From RUG13409 sp045546135 (GTDB lineage Bacteria > Bacillota > Clostridia > Peptostreptococcales > Anaerovoracaceae), in assembly GCA_045546135.1 (NCBI GenBank), contig JAZQCD010000025.1, positions 13,542 to 77,541 of the forward strand: DNA of 64,000 nucleotides, read 5' to 3'. Shown piece after piece: positions 17,842-26,941 of this stretch. The translations under genes and the position numbers were made by a program. Numbering within the stretch: position 1 is the first letter of the stretch; the number at the start of each line of letters is the position of its first letter. The notes below the pieces were generated by a model that ran no database searches, was not told where the DNA came from, and saw only the letters and a list, made by a program, of their open reading frames with translations.

Positions 17842-19161
17842 CTATTCTACATTCTTGATTATAACATCAAGTGCAGCAGATAGTTCCTTATTATATTTAA
17901 GTTCTTCAGAAATAACTTCACAGCTATGCATTATGCTGGTATGGTCCTTTCCGCCGAATATCTTTCCTATTACAGGATAAGAAAGACTTAAATTTTCTCT
18001 TATAAGATATATTGCTATATGCCTTGGATAAGCAATGCTCCTCGTCCTTTTTGAAGAATTAAGATCATCTACGCTTATGCCGTAGTAATCAGCGACTGCT
18101 TTTTTTATTTTTTCCGGAGTAACTTCATTTTTTTCTTCTACTATTACATCAGAAAGGACCTTTTTTGCAAGCGATACTGTTATAGGTTCACCTGAAAAAG
18201 CAGAGAAAGCAAGGACCCTTGTAAAAGCACCCTCCATCTCACGAATATTGTTTTTTATATTCTGGGCTATGATATCGAATACTTCTATAGTTTCTTTTCT
18301 TGAAATATCAACATTTTCAAGTATAGCCTTGTTCTTTAATATAGCCATCCTTGTCTCATAATCAGGCGGCTGTATATCGACCATAACACCCCAGACAAAT
18401 CTTGATACTAGCCTTTCCGGAAGGTCACCAAGTTCCTTTGGAGGTCTGTCAGATGTGAATACCATCTGCTTATTGTTTGATCTTAATGTTTCAAAAGTAT
18501 AATAGAGTTCTTCTTCAGCAGTTTTGTTTCCTGCAATGAATTGAACGTCGTCAAAGAGAAGGTAATCTACCTTTCTGTACTTTTCCTTGAACTGATTTTG
18601 CTTTTTTAATCTGATCGCTTCTATGAGTTCTGAGACAAAGGTCTCTGCAGATACGTAGAGTATCTTTTTTCTTGGTTTATGAAGCTTTACGAACTGACCT
18701 ATGGCATGCATAAGGTGAGTTTTTCCAAGACCCGATCCTGCATAAATAAAAAGAGGATTGTAAGTCTTTGTGAATCCGTCTGCTACTGCCATGGATGCAG
18801 CATAAGCCATGCGGTTAGTAGGTCCCGGCACGAAACTATCAAAGGTATACTTTGGATTGAGATAATCCTCCTGCTGCTGTCCGTCCTTTATGTTATCCTG
18901 GGATTCTGATTCTGTAACAACAGCAAAATAAGGCTTGCCAAAGACCTTCTCTGTGATCTTAACGACAGTCTCCTGGTTGTGATTTATAGTATTTTGAAAT
19001 AAATGACTGTTTTCGGAATAGAAATACATCTTTCCTTCGCTTTCCGATATCTTTGTCGGGATCAAAGGTTTAAAAAAAGTACTCACAATAACAGGATCGA
19101 GCTCCGTATAAAGAAGCTCGATGACCTTTTCCCAATTCTGTTTAAATTCGGTCTTATTCAT
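17842..19161 (-). CDS. dnaA: Chromosomal replication initiator DnaA
   Basis: This AAA+ protein melts the origin. The 439 aa protein has domain I (1-85), a short linker, then the AAA+ core with Walker A AGSGLGKTHLMHAIG near 141-155 and Walker B YLLFDDVQFI near 200. The C-terminal DNA-binding domain contains SYPVIGKIFGGKDHTSIMHS, the DnaA signature. DnaA-box clusters lie on both sides of the gene, consistent with autoregulation and origin function. Confidence 0.97.
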   Translation of the reverse strand: MNKTEFKQNWEKVIELLYTELDPVIVSTFFKPLIPTKISESEGKMYFYSENSHLFQNTINHNQETVVKITEKVFGKPYFAVVTESESQDNIKDGQQQEDYLNPKYTFDSFVPGPTNRMAYAASMAVADGFTKTYNPLFIYAGSGLGKTHLMHAIGQFVKLHKPRKKILYVSAETFVSELIEAIRLKKQNQFKEKYRKVDYLLFDDVQFIAGNKTAEEELYYTFETLRSNNKQMVFTSDRPPKELGDLPERLVSRFVWGVMVDIQPPDYETRMAILKNKAILENVDISRKETIEVFDIIAQNIKNNIREMEGAFTRVLAFSAFSGEPITVSLAKKVLSDVIVEEKNEVTPEKIKKAVADYYGISVDDLNSSKRTRSIAYPRHIAIYLIRENLSLSYPVIGKIFGGKDHTSIMHSCEVISEELKYNKELSAALDVIIKNVE

Positions 19162-19207
19162 CTAACTAAACTCTTTCTTGTATGTGTAAATATTCTATCA
19201 GAAATAG

Positions 19208-19302
19208 TTTTCCACAGGAATATCCACAGGTCAAAAGCGAAAATATTAAGGAATATGGGACTTTTCCACCCCTTGTGGAAAAATATTATCCACTTTTCCA
19301 CA
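19208..19302. other. oriC: main DnaA-box cluster and adjacent AT-rich region
   Basis: Six sites match or nearly match TTATCCACA: 19208-19216, 19220-19228, 19262-19270, 19274-19282 (reverse), 19286-19294 and 19294-19302. The next 130 bp toward gyrB are AT-rich with A/T runs and are the likely unwinding element. This 324-bp gap between the divergent dnaA and gyrB is the best candidate for the origin, since leading-strand genes point away from it on both sides. Confidence 0.85.
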
Positions 19303-19402
19303 GGAACTATATATTGTGGTTTTTAAAAAATCGCCAAAATAAAAGCCCCAAAATAATTTTTTGCAAAAAAAGAGGTCTGAACGAAAAAATTCGCTCAAAT
19401 CC

Positions 19403-19432
19403 TTGATTTTTAACCCCGATTACGAGTATAAT
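19403..19432 (+). promoter_or_regulatory. gyrB promoter
   Basis: TTGATT at 19403-19408 and TATAAT at 19427-19432 are separated by 18 bp. The start codon lies 53 bp downstream. Confidence 0.6.
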
Positions 19433-19485
19433 CGCATAGTTAGATTACACGATAATCTTCAAAAATTCAAGGGTAAGGAGAAAAA

Positions 19486-21414
19486 ATGGCTTCAGAAATT
19501 CAAAAAGAAAATTACAACGCGGAACAGATACAGGTCCTTGAGGGGTTGGAACCTGTCAGAAAGCGTCCGGGAATGTACATTGGAACTACAAGCTCCAGGG
19601 GACTTCACCACCTTGTATACGAGATAGTAGACAACTCGGTGGATGAAGCTCTGGCAGGTTATTGTTCTCATATACAGGTAAAGATCAGAGAGGATAACTC
19701 CATAGAGGTAACAGACGACGGCAGAGGTATGCCTGTCGACGATCATCCAAAGATGCACAAGCCTGCTATGGAAGTCATCATGACAGTTCTCCATGCAGGA
19801 GGTAAATTCGGAGAAGGCGGATACAAGGTATCGGGAGGTCTTCACGGCGTAGGAGCATCTGTTGTAAATGCGCTTTCCGAATATATGCTGGTTGAGTCCT
19901 TAAGGAACGGACACATATATAGACAGGAATATTCAAGAGGAAAAAAGACAACAGAAGTCACCATAGTAGGAGACTGCGGAAACAAGACAGGATGCCACAC
20001 CATATTCAAACCGGATCCTGAGATCTTTGACGATACTGTTTACAGTTTTGATACTCTCCAGGCAAGACTTCGTGAAATGGCATTCCTCAACAAAGGACTT
20101 AAGATAAGTCTTGAGGATGAAAGAGGAGAAAAGAAAAAGAAGGAATCCTACTGCTACGAAGGCGGTATCAAGGAGTACGTTCAATTCCAAAACAGGAACA
20201 AGACTCCTATCCACGATTCCATCATATATTATGAAGTAAAGAAAAAGGACAGCGAAGTAGAAGTAGCTCTGCAGTGGACAGATTCATATACAGAGAACAT
20301 ATACTCATACGCAAATAACATAAATACCATAGAGGGCGGAACTCACCTTGTCGGATTCAAGGCAGCTCTTACTAAGGTATTCAATGACTATGCAAGGAAG
20401 TCAAAGATCCTTAAGGAAAAGGATCCTGATATGGACGGAGACGACATCCGTGAAGGTCTTACTGCCATAGTTTCTGTCAAACTTTCAGAACCTCAGTTCG
20501 AAGGACAGACAAAGACAAAGCTTGGAAACGCTCCTATGAGGACCTTGGTAGACTCTGCAACAAAGGAAGAACTCATGGCCTTCCTTGAAGAAAATCCGAA
20601 TCAGGCAAGAATCATAGTAGACAAGTGCATCAAGGCAGGAAGAGCAAGAGAAGCAGCAAGAAAGGCAAGAGAACTTGCAAGAAGAAAGACTGCTCTTGAT
20701 TCGACTTCACTTCCGGGCAAACTTGCAGACTGCTCAGAAAAGGATCCAAAGCTTTCAGAGATATTCATAGTAGAGGGAGACTCTGCAGGCGGTTCTGCAA
20801 AGGAAGGAAGGGACAGAAAAACTCAGGCCATACTTCCTTTAAGAGGAAAGATCCTGAACGTCGAAAAAGCAAGGCTCGACAGGATGCTTGCCTCTGATAC
20901 CATCAAGGACATGATCACAGCCTTTGGCTGCGGCATTGGAAAAGACTTCGACGCATCAAAGCTTCGCTATCACAAGATAATCATCATGAGCGATGCTGAT
21001 GTAGACGGCGCTCACATCAGGACCCTCATGCTGACTCTTTTCTTTAGATATATGCCTCAGCTCATAGAAGACGGTTACATCTATGCGGCCCAGCCGCCCC
21101 TTTTCCGCTGCACCTGCGGCAAGGATATGAGATATACCTATTCGGATGCAGAGCAGGAAAAGACTCTTGCCGAAATGGCAACACTCTATCCCGGAAAGAA
21201 GATAGATATCCAAAGATACAAAGGTCTTGGCGAAATGGATGCTACCCAGCTTTGGGAGACGACAATGGATCCGGCGCACAGGACTCTCATTCAGATAACC
21301 ATAGACGACGTTGCAAGAGCGGACCAGATATTCACTACACTCATGGGAGACAAGGTACCGCCGAGAAAACAGTTCATAGAAGAAAACGCTCAGTATGCTG
21401 AGCTGGATTTTTAA
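19486..21414 (+). CDS. gyrB: DNA gyrase subunit B
   Basis: This is the ATPase subunit of gyrase. The 642 aa protein has the GHKL ATP site (EIVDNSVDEALAG near 45, DDGRGMPVD near 75, GGLHGVGASVVNAL near 115), a transducer domain, and a TOPRIM domain with EGDSAGGSAKEGRDRKTQAI near 430 and DADVDGAHIRTL near 505. AAGGAGA precedes the ATG. gyrA follows 13 bp later. Confidence 0.97.
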   Translation: MASEIQKENYNAEQIQVLEGLEPVRKRPGMYIGTTSSRGLHHLVYEIVDNSVDEALAGYCSHIQVKIREDNSIEVTDDGRGMPVDDHPKMHKPAMEVIMTVLHAGGKFGEGGYKVSGGLHGVGASVVNALSEYMLVESLRNGHIYRQEYSRGKKTTEVTIVGDCGNKTGCHTIFKPDPEIFDDTVYSFDTLQARLREMAFLNKGLKISLEDERGEKKKKESYCYEGGIKEYVQFQNRNKTPIHDSIIYYEVKKKDSEVEVALQWTDSYTENIYSYANNINTIEGGTHLVGFKAALTKVFNDYARKSKILKEKDPDMDGDDIREGLTAIVSVKLSEPQFEGQTKTKLGNAPMRTLVDSATKEELMAFLEENPNQARIIVDKCIKAGRAREAARKARELARRKTALDSTSLPGKLADCSEKDPKLSEIFIVEGDSAGGSAKEGRDRKTQAILPLRGKILNVEKARLDRMLASDTIKDMITAFGCGIGKDFDASKLRYHKIIIMSDADVDGAHIRTLMLTLFFRYMPQLIEDGYIYAAQPPLFRCTCGKDMRYTYSDAEQEKTLAEMATLYPGKKIDIQRYKGLGEMDATQLWETTMDPAHRTLIQITIDDVARADQIFTTLMGDKVPPRKQFIEENAQYAELDF

Positions 21415-21427
21415 GGAGGCAGTATAA

Positions 21428-23938
21428 ATGGCAGATCTTATCAACGACAGCAAACTGCTTCAGCACGAGATATACGATGAAATGAAAAAGTCCTACATCG
21501 ATTATTCGATGTCGGTCATAGTAGCAAGAGCACTTCCTGATGTAAGGGACGGTCTTAAGCCAGTTCACAGAAGGATACTCTACGGAATGGATGCCCTTGG
21601 CATCACTCCCGATAAGCCTCACAAAAAGTCTGCAAGGATCACAGGCGAAGTCATGGGTAAATATCACCCACACGGCGATGCATCCATCTACGATGCAATG
21701 GTCAGACTTGCGCAGCCTTGGAACATGAGGTATCCCCTCGTAGACGGACACGGAAACTTCGGATCCATGGATGGAGACGGAGCAGCTGCTTCCCGTTATA
21801 CAGAAGCAAGGATGGCGCCCTTTGCCATGGAGATGCTTCGCGATATCGACAAGGACACAGTCGACTTTGTTCCCAACTATGACGGAGAAGAAAAAGAACC
21901 TGTTGTACTTCCGGCAAGATTCCCGAACCTCCTCGTAAACGGATCCAACGGTATAGCAGTAGGTATGGCAACTTCCATCCCTCCTCACAACCTAAGGGAA
22001 GTAATCCAGGGGACCATACTCCTCATAGACGATCCTGAAACAACAGATGATGAACTTGCAAGAGTCATCAAGGGACCTGATTTCCCGACAGGAGCTACCA
22101 TAGTCGGAAAGTCAGCTATCAAGGAAGCCTATAGGACCGGTCAGGGCAAAGTAAAGGTAAGAGCAAAAGGGACCATAGAAGAAGGTTCCAAGGGACAGGT
22201 CTCCATAGTATTTACAGAGATCCCTTACCAGGTGAACAAGGCCCAGATGATAGCCCATATAGCAGAGCTTGTAAAAGACAAGAAGCTCGAGGGCATCAAG
22301 GATATAAGGGACGAGTCCTCAAAGGGCGAAGTAAGGGTCGTAATAGACCTTAAGAAAGACACAAATCCTAGGGTCATGCTCAACAGGCTCTACAAGCACA
22401 CAGAGCTTGAATCAAACGTGAGCATCATCATGATAGCTCTCGTAAACGGAAAGCCTGAACTCCTTTCTGTAAAGAGGATACTCGAAGAGTACATCAAGCA
22501 TCAAAAGGAAGTCTTAACAAGAAGGACACGCTTTGACCTTGCAAAGGCAGAAGCAAGGGCACATATCCTAGAGGGTTACATCATAGCTCTTGATAACATC
22601 GACGAGGTCATCAAGACCATAAGGTCAGCCTATGACGATGCTAAGGAAAAGCTCATGGAAAGGTTCGGACTTTCCGACAGACAGGCACAGGCCATCCTTG
22701 AGATGCAGCTAAGAAGGCTCCAAGGACTGGAAAGAGAAAAGATCGAGACAGAACTTGCAGAACTTCAAAAGAGGATCGCTTACTACAAGAGCCTCCTTGC
22801 AGATGAGCACCTTCTCATGGGTGTCGTAAAAGACGAACTCAAGGAGATCGCAGTAAAATGGGGCGACGACAGAAGGACTGAGATCATAGCTGACGAAGAA
22901 GAAGTAGACGAAGCAGAGCTCATTCAGGAAGAAGATATTATAGTAACCGTATCTCACCTTGGATACATCAAGAGAGTCTCAGCAGACACCTACAAGACTC
23001 AGAAGAGAGGCGGAAGAGGAGTCACGGGACAGACCACAAGAGAGAACGACTTTGTAAGACATCTTGTTTCCTGCTCGACTCATGACACGCTTGTCTTCTT
23101 TACAAGCGTAGGAAAGGCTTACACCATCAGGGGCTTTGAGATCCCTGAAGGAGCAAGGACAGGAAAGGGCATACCTGCTATCAACTTCCTCAATCTTATG
23201 CAGCATGAGAGGATATCCTCCGTGATGCCATTCAGAGCAGAGGACGAAGGCAAGTACCTCATCGCTGTCACAAAGAACGGCATCATCAAAAAGACTGCCG
23301 TATCTGAGTTCCATACAAACAGAAAGACAGGCCTCATTGCCATCAAGCTAAAGGAAGGCGACGAGCTTGTAGGTATCAAGGAAACTACAGGAACATCAAC
23401 TGTCATCATAGTCACAAAACAGGGCAAGTGCATAAGCTTCTCAGAAGAGGATGTAAGGCCAATGGGAAGGAACGCTTCCGGCGTACATGCTATAGACCTT
23501 GGAAAGAACGACGAAGTAGTCTCCATGGAGCTTGCTGAAAAGAAAGAAGAACTCCTTGTAGTCACAAAGAACGGCTACGGCAAGAGAACTCCTGTAAAGG
23601 AATACAAGATCCAGGCAAGAGGCGGCAAGGGACTTCTGACTTATGACAAGAGCAAGTTCGACAAGACAGGAGAACTTGTGGGAGCCATGGTAGTCGCTGA
23701 TGATGACGAAGTCTTCCTCATCAACTCAGACGGCATCATCATAAGGATCAAAGCCAACGAGGTTTCAAAACTCGGCAGGACAACTCAGGGCGTCAAGATC
23801 ATGAAGGTCGAAGAAGGAACTGAGATAGTCGCAATGGCAAAGGGCCCGAGAGCTGAAGGCGAAGACGATGAAACAGTGGAAGAATCAAAAGACACTTCCA
23901 AGAAAAAAGATGACGGCGATCAGCTGAGTCTCGTATAA
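21428..23938 (+). CDS. gyrA: DNA gyrase subunit A
   Basis: This is the DNA-cleaving subunit. The 836 aa protein has the winged-helix active site with the catalytic Tyr in AAASRYTEARMAP, and the quinolone-resistance region HPHGDASIYDAMVRLAQ, which carries Asp after Gly-Asp-Ala-Ser as in sensitive enzymes. The C-terminal beta-pinwheel holds the GyrA box (QKRGGRGVTG), which separates it from ParC. An acidic tail (EDDETVEESKDTSKKKDDGD) ends the protein. Confidence 0.97.
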   Translation: MADLINDSKLLQHEIYDEMKKSYIDYSMSVIVARALPDVRDGLKPVHRRILYGMDALGITPDKPHKKSARITGEVMGKYHPHGDASIYDAMVRLAQPWNMRYPLVDGHGNFGSMDGDGAAASRYTEARMAPFAMEMLRDIDKDTVDFVPNYDGEEKEPVVLPARFPNLLVNGSNGIAVGMATSIPPHNLREVIQGTILLIDDPETTDDELARVIKGPDFPTGATIVGKSAIKEAYRTGQGKVKVRAKGTIEEGSKGQVSIVFTEIPYQVNKAQMIAHIAELVKDKKLEGIKDIRDESSKGEVRVVIDLKKDTNPRVMLNRLYKHTELESNVSIIMIALVNGKPELLSVKRILEEYIKHQKEVLTRRTRFDLAKAEARAHILEGYIIALDNIDEVIKTIRSAYDDAKEKLMERFGLSDRQAQAILEMQLRRLQGLEREKIETELAELQKRIAYYKSLLADEHLLMGVVKDELKEIAVKWGDDRRTEIIADEEEVDEAELIQEEDIIVTVSHLGYIKRVSADTYKTQKRGGRGVTGQTTRENDFVRHLVSCSTHDTLVFFTSVGKAYTIRGFEIPEGARTGKGIPAINFLNLMQHERISSVMPFRAEDEGKYLIAVTKNGIIKKTAVSEFHTNRKTGLIAIKLKEGDELVGIKETTGTSTVIIVTKQGKCISFSEEDVRPMGRNASGVHAIDLGKNDEVVSMELAEKKEELLVVTKNGYGKRTPVKEYKIQARGGKGLLTYDKSKFDKTGELVGAMVVADDDEVFLINSDGIIIRIKANEVSKLGRTTQGVKIMKVEEGTEIVAMAKGPRAEGEDDETVEESKDTSKKKDDGDQLSLV

Positions 23939-23950
23939 AAAAGAATAACA

Positions 23951-23994
23951 GTCAAAAAAAAGAGAGGGTGCAGTTCGCAAAGAACGCACCCTCT
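23951..23994 (-). terminator. Leftward rho-independent terminator after gyrA
   Basis: The hairpin arms AGAGGGTGC-GTTC and GAAC-GCACCCTCT lie at 23963-23994. On the minus strand they are followed by TTTTTTTGAC; there is no T run on the plus strand. It therefore terminates leftward transcription best, yet the nearest leftward gene (rhodanese lipoprotein) ends 8.2 kb to the right. Confidence 0.75.
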
Positions 23995-24017
23995 TGGTGT
24001 CTAATAAAGATACTTAT

Positions 24018-24027
24018 GTTTCTATAT
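24018..24027 (+). repeat. 10-bp direct repeat, left copy (possible attL core)
   Basis: GTTTCTATAT matches 32215-32224 exactly. A 10-bp AT-rich match could be chance, but its position just outside the first and last element genes is suggestive. Confidence 0.35.
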
Positions 24028-24105
24028 AAATAACAATTAAAAAATGCGCATTGTTCATAAAACAGAAATGAAATTGCGCTGTCAGTCAGGATTGGTGAAT
24101 ACATG

Positions 24106-24143
24106 GCCGTGATGGATACTTTTTCTGTCACGGCTGTTTTCTT
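24106..24143 (+). terminator. Terminator-like hairpin near the left end of the element
   Basis: GCCGTGA (24106-24112) and TCACGGC (24128-24134) pair around a 15-nt loop, followed by TGTTTTCTT. It may shield the element from gyrA read-through. Confidence 0.55.
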
Positions 24144-24144
24144 G

Positions 24145-24173
24145 TTGATATTCCTCATAATTCTGAGTATAAT
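24145..24173 (+). promoter_or_regulatory. Promoter of the HTH/AlbA-type gene pair
   Basis: TTGATA (24145-24150) and TATAAT (24168-24173) are spaced 17 bp apart, and the first start codon is 40 bp downstream. Confidence 0.7.
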
Positions 24174-24212
24174 ATATTCGGAGTATTGTGTCTGCATATG
24201 AGGATGATGATT

Positions 24213-24416
24213 ATGAAAGAATACATGACGATTAAGGAAGCTTCTGAAAAGTGGGGAATCGGGACCAGGTGGATCAATACCCTCTGCCATGAGGGAAGGA
24301 TCGAAGGCGTTGTGAAATTCGGCGCATCCTTTGCTATCCCTTCTGAAGCCGAGAAGCCTGAAGACAGAAGAATCAAGAGCGGCAAATACATCAAGAAAAA
24401 GGATGAAAGGCTGTAA
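24213..24416 (+). CDS. Small helix-turn-helix DNA-binding protein (MerR/excisionase-like)
   Basis: The protein is 67 aa from MKEYMTIKEASEKWGIGTRW. The segment TIKEASEKWGIGTRWINTLC is a MerR-like helix-turn-helix and FGASFAIPSEAEKPEDRRIK a wing and tail. This family is typically a DNA-binding partner encoded upstream of AlbA_2-domain proteins in clostridial elements. The ATG at 24213 follows a GAGG; earlier in-frame ATGs are less well placed. The AlbA-type gene begins 4 bp after its stop. Confidence 0.75.
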   Translation: MKEYMTIKEASEKWGIGTRWINTLCHEGRIEGVVKFGASFAIPSEAEKPEDRRIKSGKYIKKKDERL

Positions 24417-24420
24417 TGAT

Positions 24421-25548
24421 ATGAGCGAAGTATTTGATATCAGAAAGTTTGATAAATACAAGGAAGACAATCGACGGGAAGTCAAAACAGCAAGAGATAA
24501 TCTTCCTGTCAGTCTGTGGGATACCTACTCTTCTTTCGCCAACTGTTACGGTGGTGTAATCATCCTCGGGGTCAAAGAGCGGGAAGACGGTTCATGGTAT
24601 ACGACCGGTCTGAAAAATCCAGCCAAACAGCAGAAAACCTTCTGGGATATGGTCAATAACCGTACCAAGGTCAGCATCAATCTACTGACCGAGAAGAACG
24701 TCGAAATCTATGAAATGAACGGCGATACCATCATGGTGATCTATGTCCCGATGGCAAGGCGTGAGCAGAAACCGGTCTATATCAATGACGACCTCTTTGG
24801 CGGCACTTTCCGCAGAGACTGGGAAGGCGATTATCACTGCACTCCCCTGCAGGGCAAGGCTATGATCCGCGACCAGACGGAAGACACTTATGATATGAAC
24901 GTCCTTCCGAATACGCCTATGAGCGATCTCAATTATGATACGGTCCATTCATATCGAAACAGGCATCAGCTTCTGAGGCCCGGCCATCCGTTTGAGGGTT
25001 ATTCGGATGAAGAATACCTGCGCAGCATCGGCGCAGCGGCGATCGCGGAAGAAGACGATCAGCTGCATCCTACCGGCGCAGGCCTTTCCGATCCGCGCAA
25101 TAAGGCATTGATGAAAATGTTCAACATGATCAATGTCGGTGAACGTGCCGGAAGCGGTGTGCCGAATATCCTTCAGACATGGAGCAACGAAGAATGGATC
25201 GAGCCGGTGATCGATGAACAATTCAATCCCGACAGGACGATTCTGAAACTGTCATTCATAAAGAAAGACAGCTTGGGTGGGGAAAGTCTCACCCAAAGGC
25301 CCACCCAAGCCACCCAAGGTCCCACCCAAGGTGCTAAAGAGATCCCAACGGTTTATAGTCTGCCCGAATTTGATCTTGCGATCATCAGTCTGATGAAAAA
25401 AGACCCGACGATCTCGCAGACAGCCATGGCCGCATCTTTGAACGCAAACATCAATACATTGAAATACCATGTGATGAAGTTGAGGGAAAAGGGCATCATT
25501 GATCGGGAAGGCTCTTCACAAAAAGGTCGATGGATCGTGAAACTGTAA
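24421..25548 (+). CDS. AlbA_2-domain ATP-binding protein with internal deletion
   Basis: The protein is 375 aa. The N-terminal AlbA_2/Schlafen-like domain is seen in NRREVKTARDNLPVSLWDTY and GGVIILGVKEREDGSWYTTG. The family (RecG-like helicase-related regulators) normally has a middle segment of 100-130 residues with a GHKL-type ATP site between LHPTGAGL and SDPRN. Here LHPTGAGL is followed directly by SDPRNKALMKMFNM (about residue 222, base 25089). The remaining GERAGSG motif and C-terminal winged helix (SQTAMAASLNANINTLKYHV) are intact. An imperfect PTQ-rich repeat lies near 285-300. The in-frame loss probably abolishes nucleotide binding. Confidence 0.75.
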   Translation: MSEVFDIRKFDKYKEDNRREVKTARDNLPVSLWDTYSSFANCYGGVIILGVKEREDGSWYTTGLKNPAKQQKTFWDMVNNRTKVSINLLTEKNVEIYEMNGDTIMVIYVPMARREQKPVYINDDLFGGTFRRDWEGDYHCTPLQGKAMIRDQTEDTYDMNVLPNTPMSDLNYDTVHSYRNRHQLLRPGHPFEGYSDEEYLRSIGAAAIAEEDDQLHPTGAGLSDPRNKALMKMFNMINVGERAGSGVPNILQTWSNEEWIEPVIDEQFNPDRTILKLSFIKKDSLGGESLTQRPTQATQGPTQGAKEIPTVYSLPEFDLAIISLMKKDPTISQTAMAASLNANINTLKYHVMKLREKGIIDREGSSQKGRWIVKL

Positions 25549-25558
25549 GGATGGTTAT

Positions 25559-26398
25559 ATGGGAAGAACAGAGAATGTTGAGCTGACAGTATTGTGTCTG
25601 ATAGAAGACGGCGACAAGATACTGCTTCAAAACAGAGTCAAAAAGGATTGGCGGGGGTACACCCTGCCCGGCGGCCATGTGGAACCTGGTGAGTCCTTTA
25701 TAGACGCTGTGATCCGGGAAATGAGAGAAGAAACCGGATTGAAGGTTATTGAGCCGAGACTGGTCGGGGTAAAACAGTTCCCGATAGAAAATGGCAGATA
25801 TGTTGTCCTACTGTTCAAAGCAACACAGTGGTCCGGCGATCTCCTCTCTTCTGATGAAGGGCACATGGAATGGATAGAATACGACAGACTGCCGGTGATC
25901 AATACAGTTGATGATTTTGATGAGCTTCGCGTCTTAAAACCAGGCGGTATATGCCTATGCATGTCCGCAAGGAAAGGCTTACAGATTACAGCCCCATGTT
26001 TGGAACTGACAGAAGCGGAAAAGGACTTTTGGGAAAGTGTTTCCCAGTCTAATGATGAGTTGGAAAAGTATGGTGTTGGCAAATACCGTTTATCTGAAGC
26101 CGAACTTCCCGCCTCAATGGAACAGAATGGATTTGTGGAAGTGACAACAGGATATGCGCTTATTGACCTCACACCTGATGCGCCAAAGTATTCTTCACAA
26201 ATGGCGGAAGAAATGTTTGAGTCGATGCGACAGAATGATTTGGAAGCAATTCAGTCTATGCATTCAGCATGCGCTCAAAAAGCAATCTCAGCTGTTAATT
26301 CCAAGTATGATGAGCGTGTCCGGCTGTATCACGAAAGGATCAGACAATGGGATACAACTGTTTCAGTGACAATGATAGTTCGCGGAAGAAAAAAGTAG
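25559..26398 (+). CDS. Chimera: Nudix hydrolase fused to methyltransferase C-terminal half
   Basis: The protein is 279 aa. Residues 1-120 form a Nudix domain (8-oxo-dGTP-pyrophosphatase-like) with the Nudix box GX5EX7REUXEEXGU in GGHVEPGESFIDAVIREMRE followed by ETGL. At about residue 122 (base 25925) the sequence switches from DDFDEL to RVLKPGGICLCMS, the strand-4/5 region of a class I SAM methyltransferase, and continues to the methyltransferase end TVSVTMIVRGRKK. The SAM-binding N-terminal half (the GxGxG motif) is missing, so only the Nudix part can be active. This reads as a deletion joining two neighbouring genes. Confidence 0.7.
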   Translation: MGRTENVELTVLCLIEDGDKILLQNRVKKDWRGYTLPGGHVEPGESFIDAVIREMREETGLKVIEPRLVGVKQFPIENGRYVVLLFKATQWSGDLLSSDEGHMEWIEYDRLPVINTVDDFDELRVLKPGGICLCMSARKGLQITAPCLELTEAEKDFWESVSQSNDELEKYGVGKYRLSEAELPASMEQNGFVEVTTGYALIDLTPDAPKYSSQMAEEMFESMRQNDLEAIQSMHSACAQKAISAVNSKYDERVRLYHERIRQWDTTVSVTMIVRGRKK

Positions 26399-26443
26399 AA
26401 TGAACTTTACTGTCTATATAAGAACAAAAAAGGTAAAAGAATA

Positions 26444-26941
26444 ATGGAGATCACTTTAGGAACCAGAACTGCAGATACAGTCAGAATCTATTTTGAAAAA
26501 GCCCGGAATCCTGTGATAAAAGCCATGCTGCCGCAGAAAGCTGCGACTGTGGAGGAGGCGCTTAAGGACTATGAAGATACACTCCTGCCTGGAGCTTCGA
26601 GCTATGGCAAGACCATCCTGGCTGATGGCATCTATGTCGGTGATATCTGGTGCTACTGCATTGACCCCGATGAAGATCCAAATGCCATGCTGAGCTTTTG
26701 TGTTTTTGATGAATCTGTGTGGAATAAGGGGATTGCAACAAGTGCTGCCAGGCTGTTCCTTCATGAGACTTGTGCCAGGTATGGGCTGAAAACTGTCGGG
26801 GCTTTCTGCTTTTCAGATAATACAGCATCTATCCGTGTGCTCGAGAAGACCGGGTTCTGCCTGATAGAGGAATTCATGGAATACGGACGGCTCTCCAGGT
26901 ATTATCAGTATGAAAATAAGGATCGGGGTAAAGCATGCTGA
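26444..26941 (+). CDS. GNAT-family N-acetyltransferase
   Basis: The protein is 165 aa and looks complete. The acetyl-CoA motif is degenerate (VWNKGIATSAARLFLHETCA), followed by GAFCFSDNTASIRVLEKTGF, the RimJ/Acetyltransf_3-type motif B. The acceptor is unknown. AAGGTAAAAGAATA precedes the ATG. Its end overlaps the next gene by 7 bp. Confidence 0.8.
   Translation: MEITLGTRTADTVRIYFEKARNPVIKAMLPQKAATVEEALKDYEDTLLPGASSYGKTILADGIYVGDIWCYCIDPDEDPNAMLSFCVFDESVWNKGIATSAARLFLHETCARYGLKTVGAFCFSDNTASIRVLEKTGFCLIEEFMEYGRLSRYYQYENKDRGKAC

Noticed and set aside
19182..19627. Short rightward ORFs across the dnaA-gyrB gap
   Set aside because: They cover DnaA boxes and the gyrB promoter; no family resemblance.
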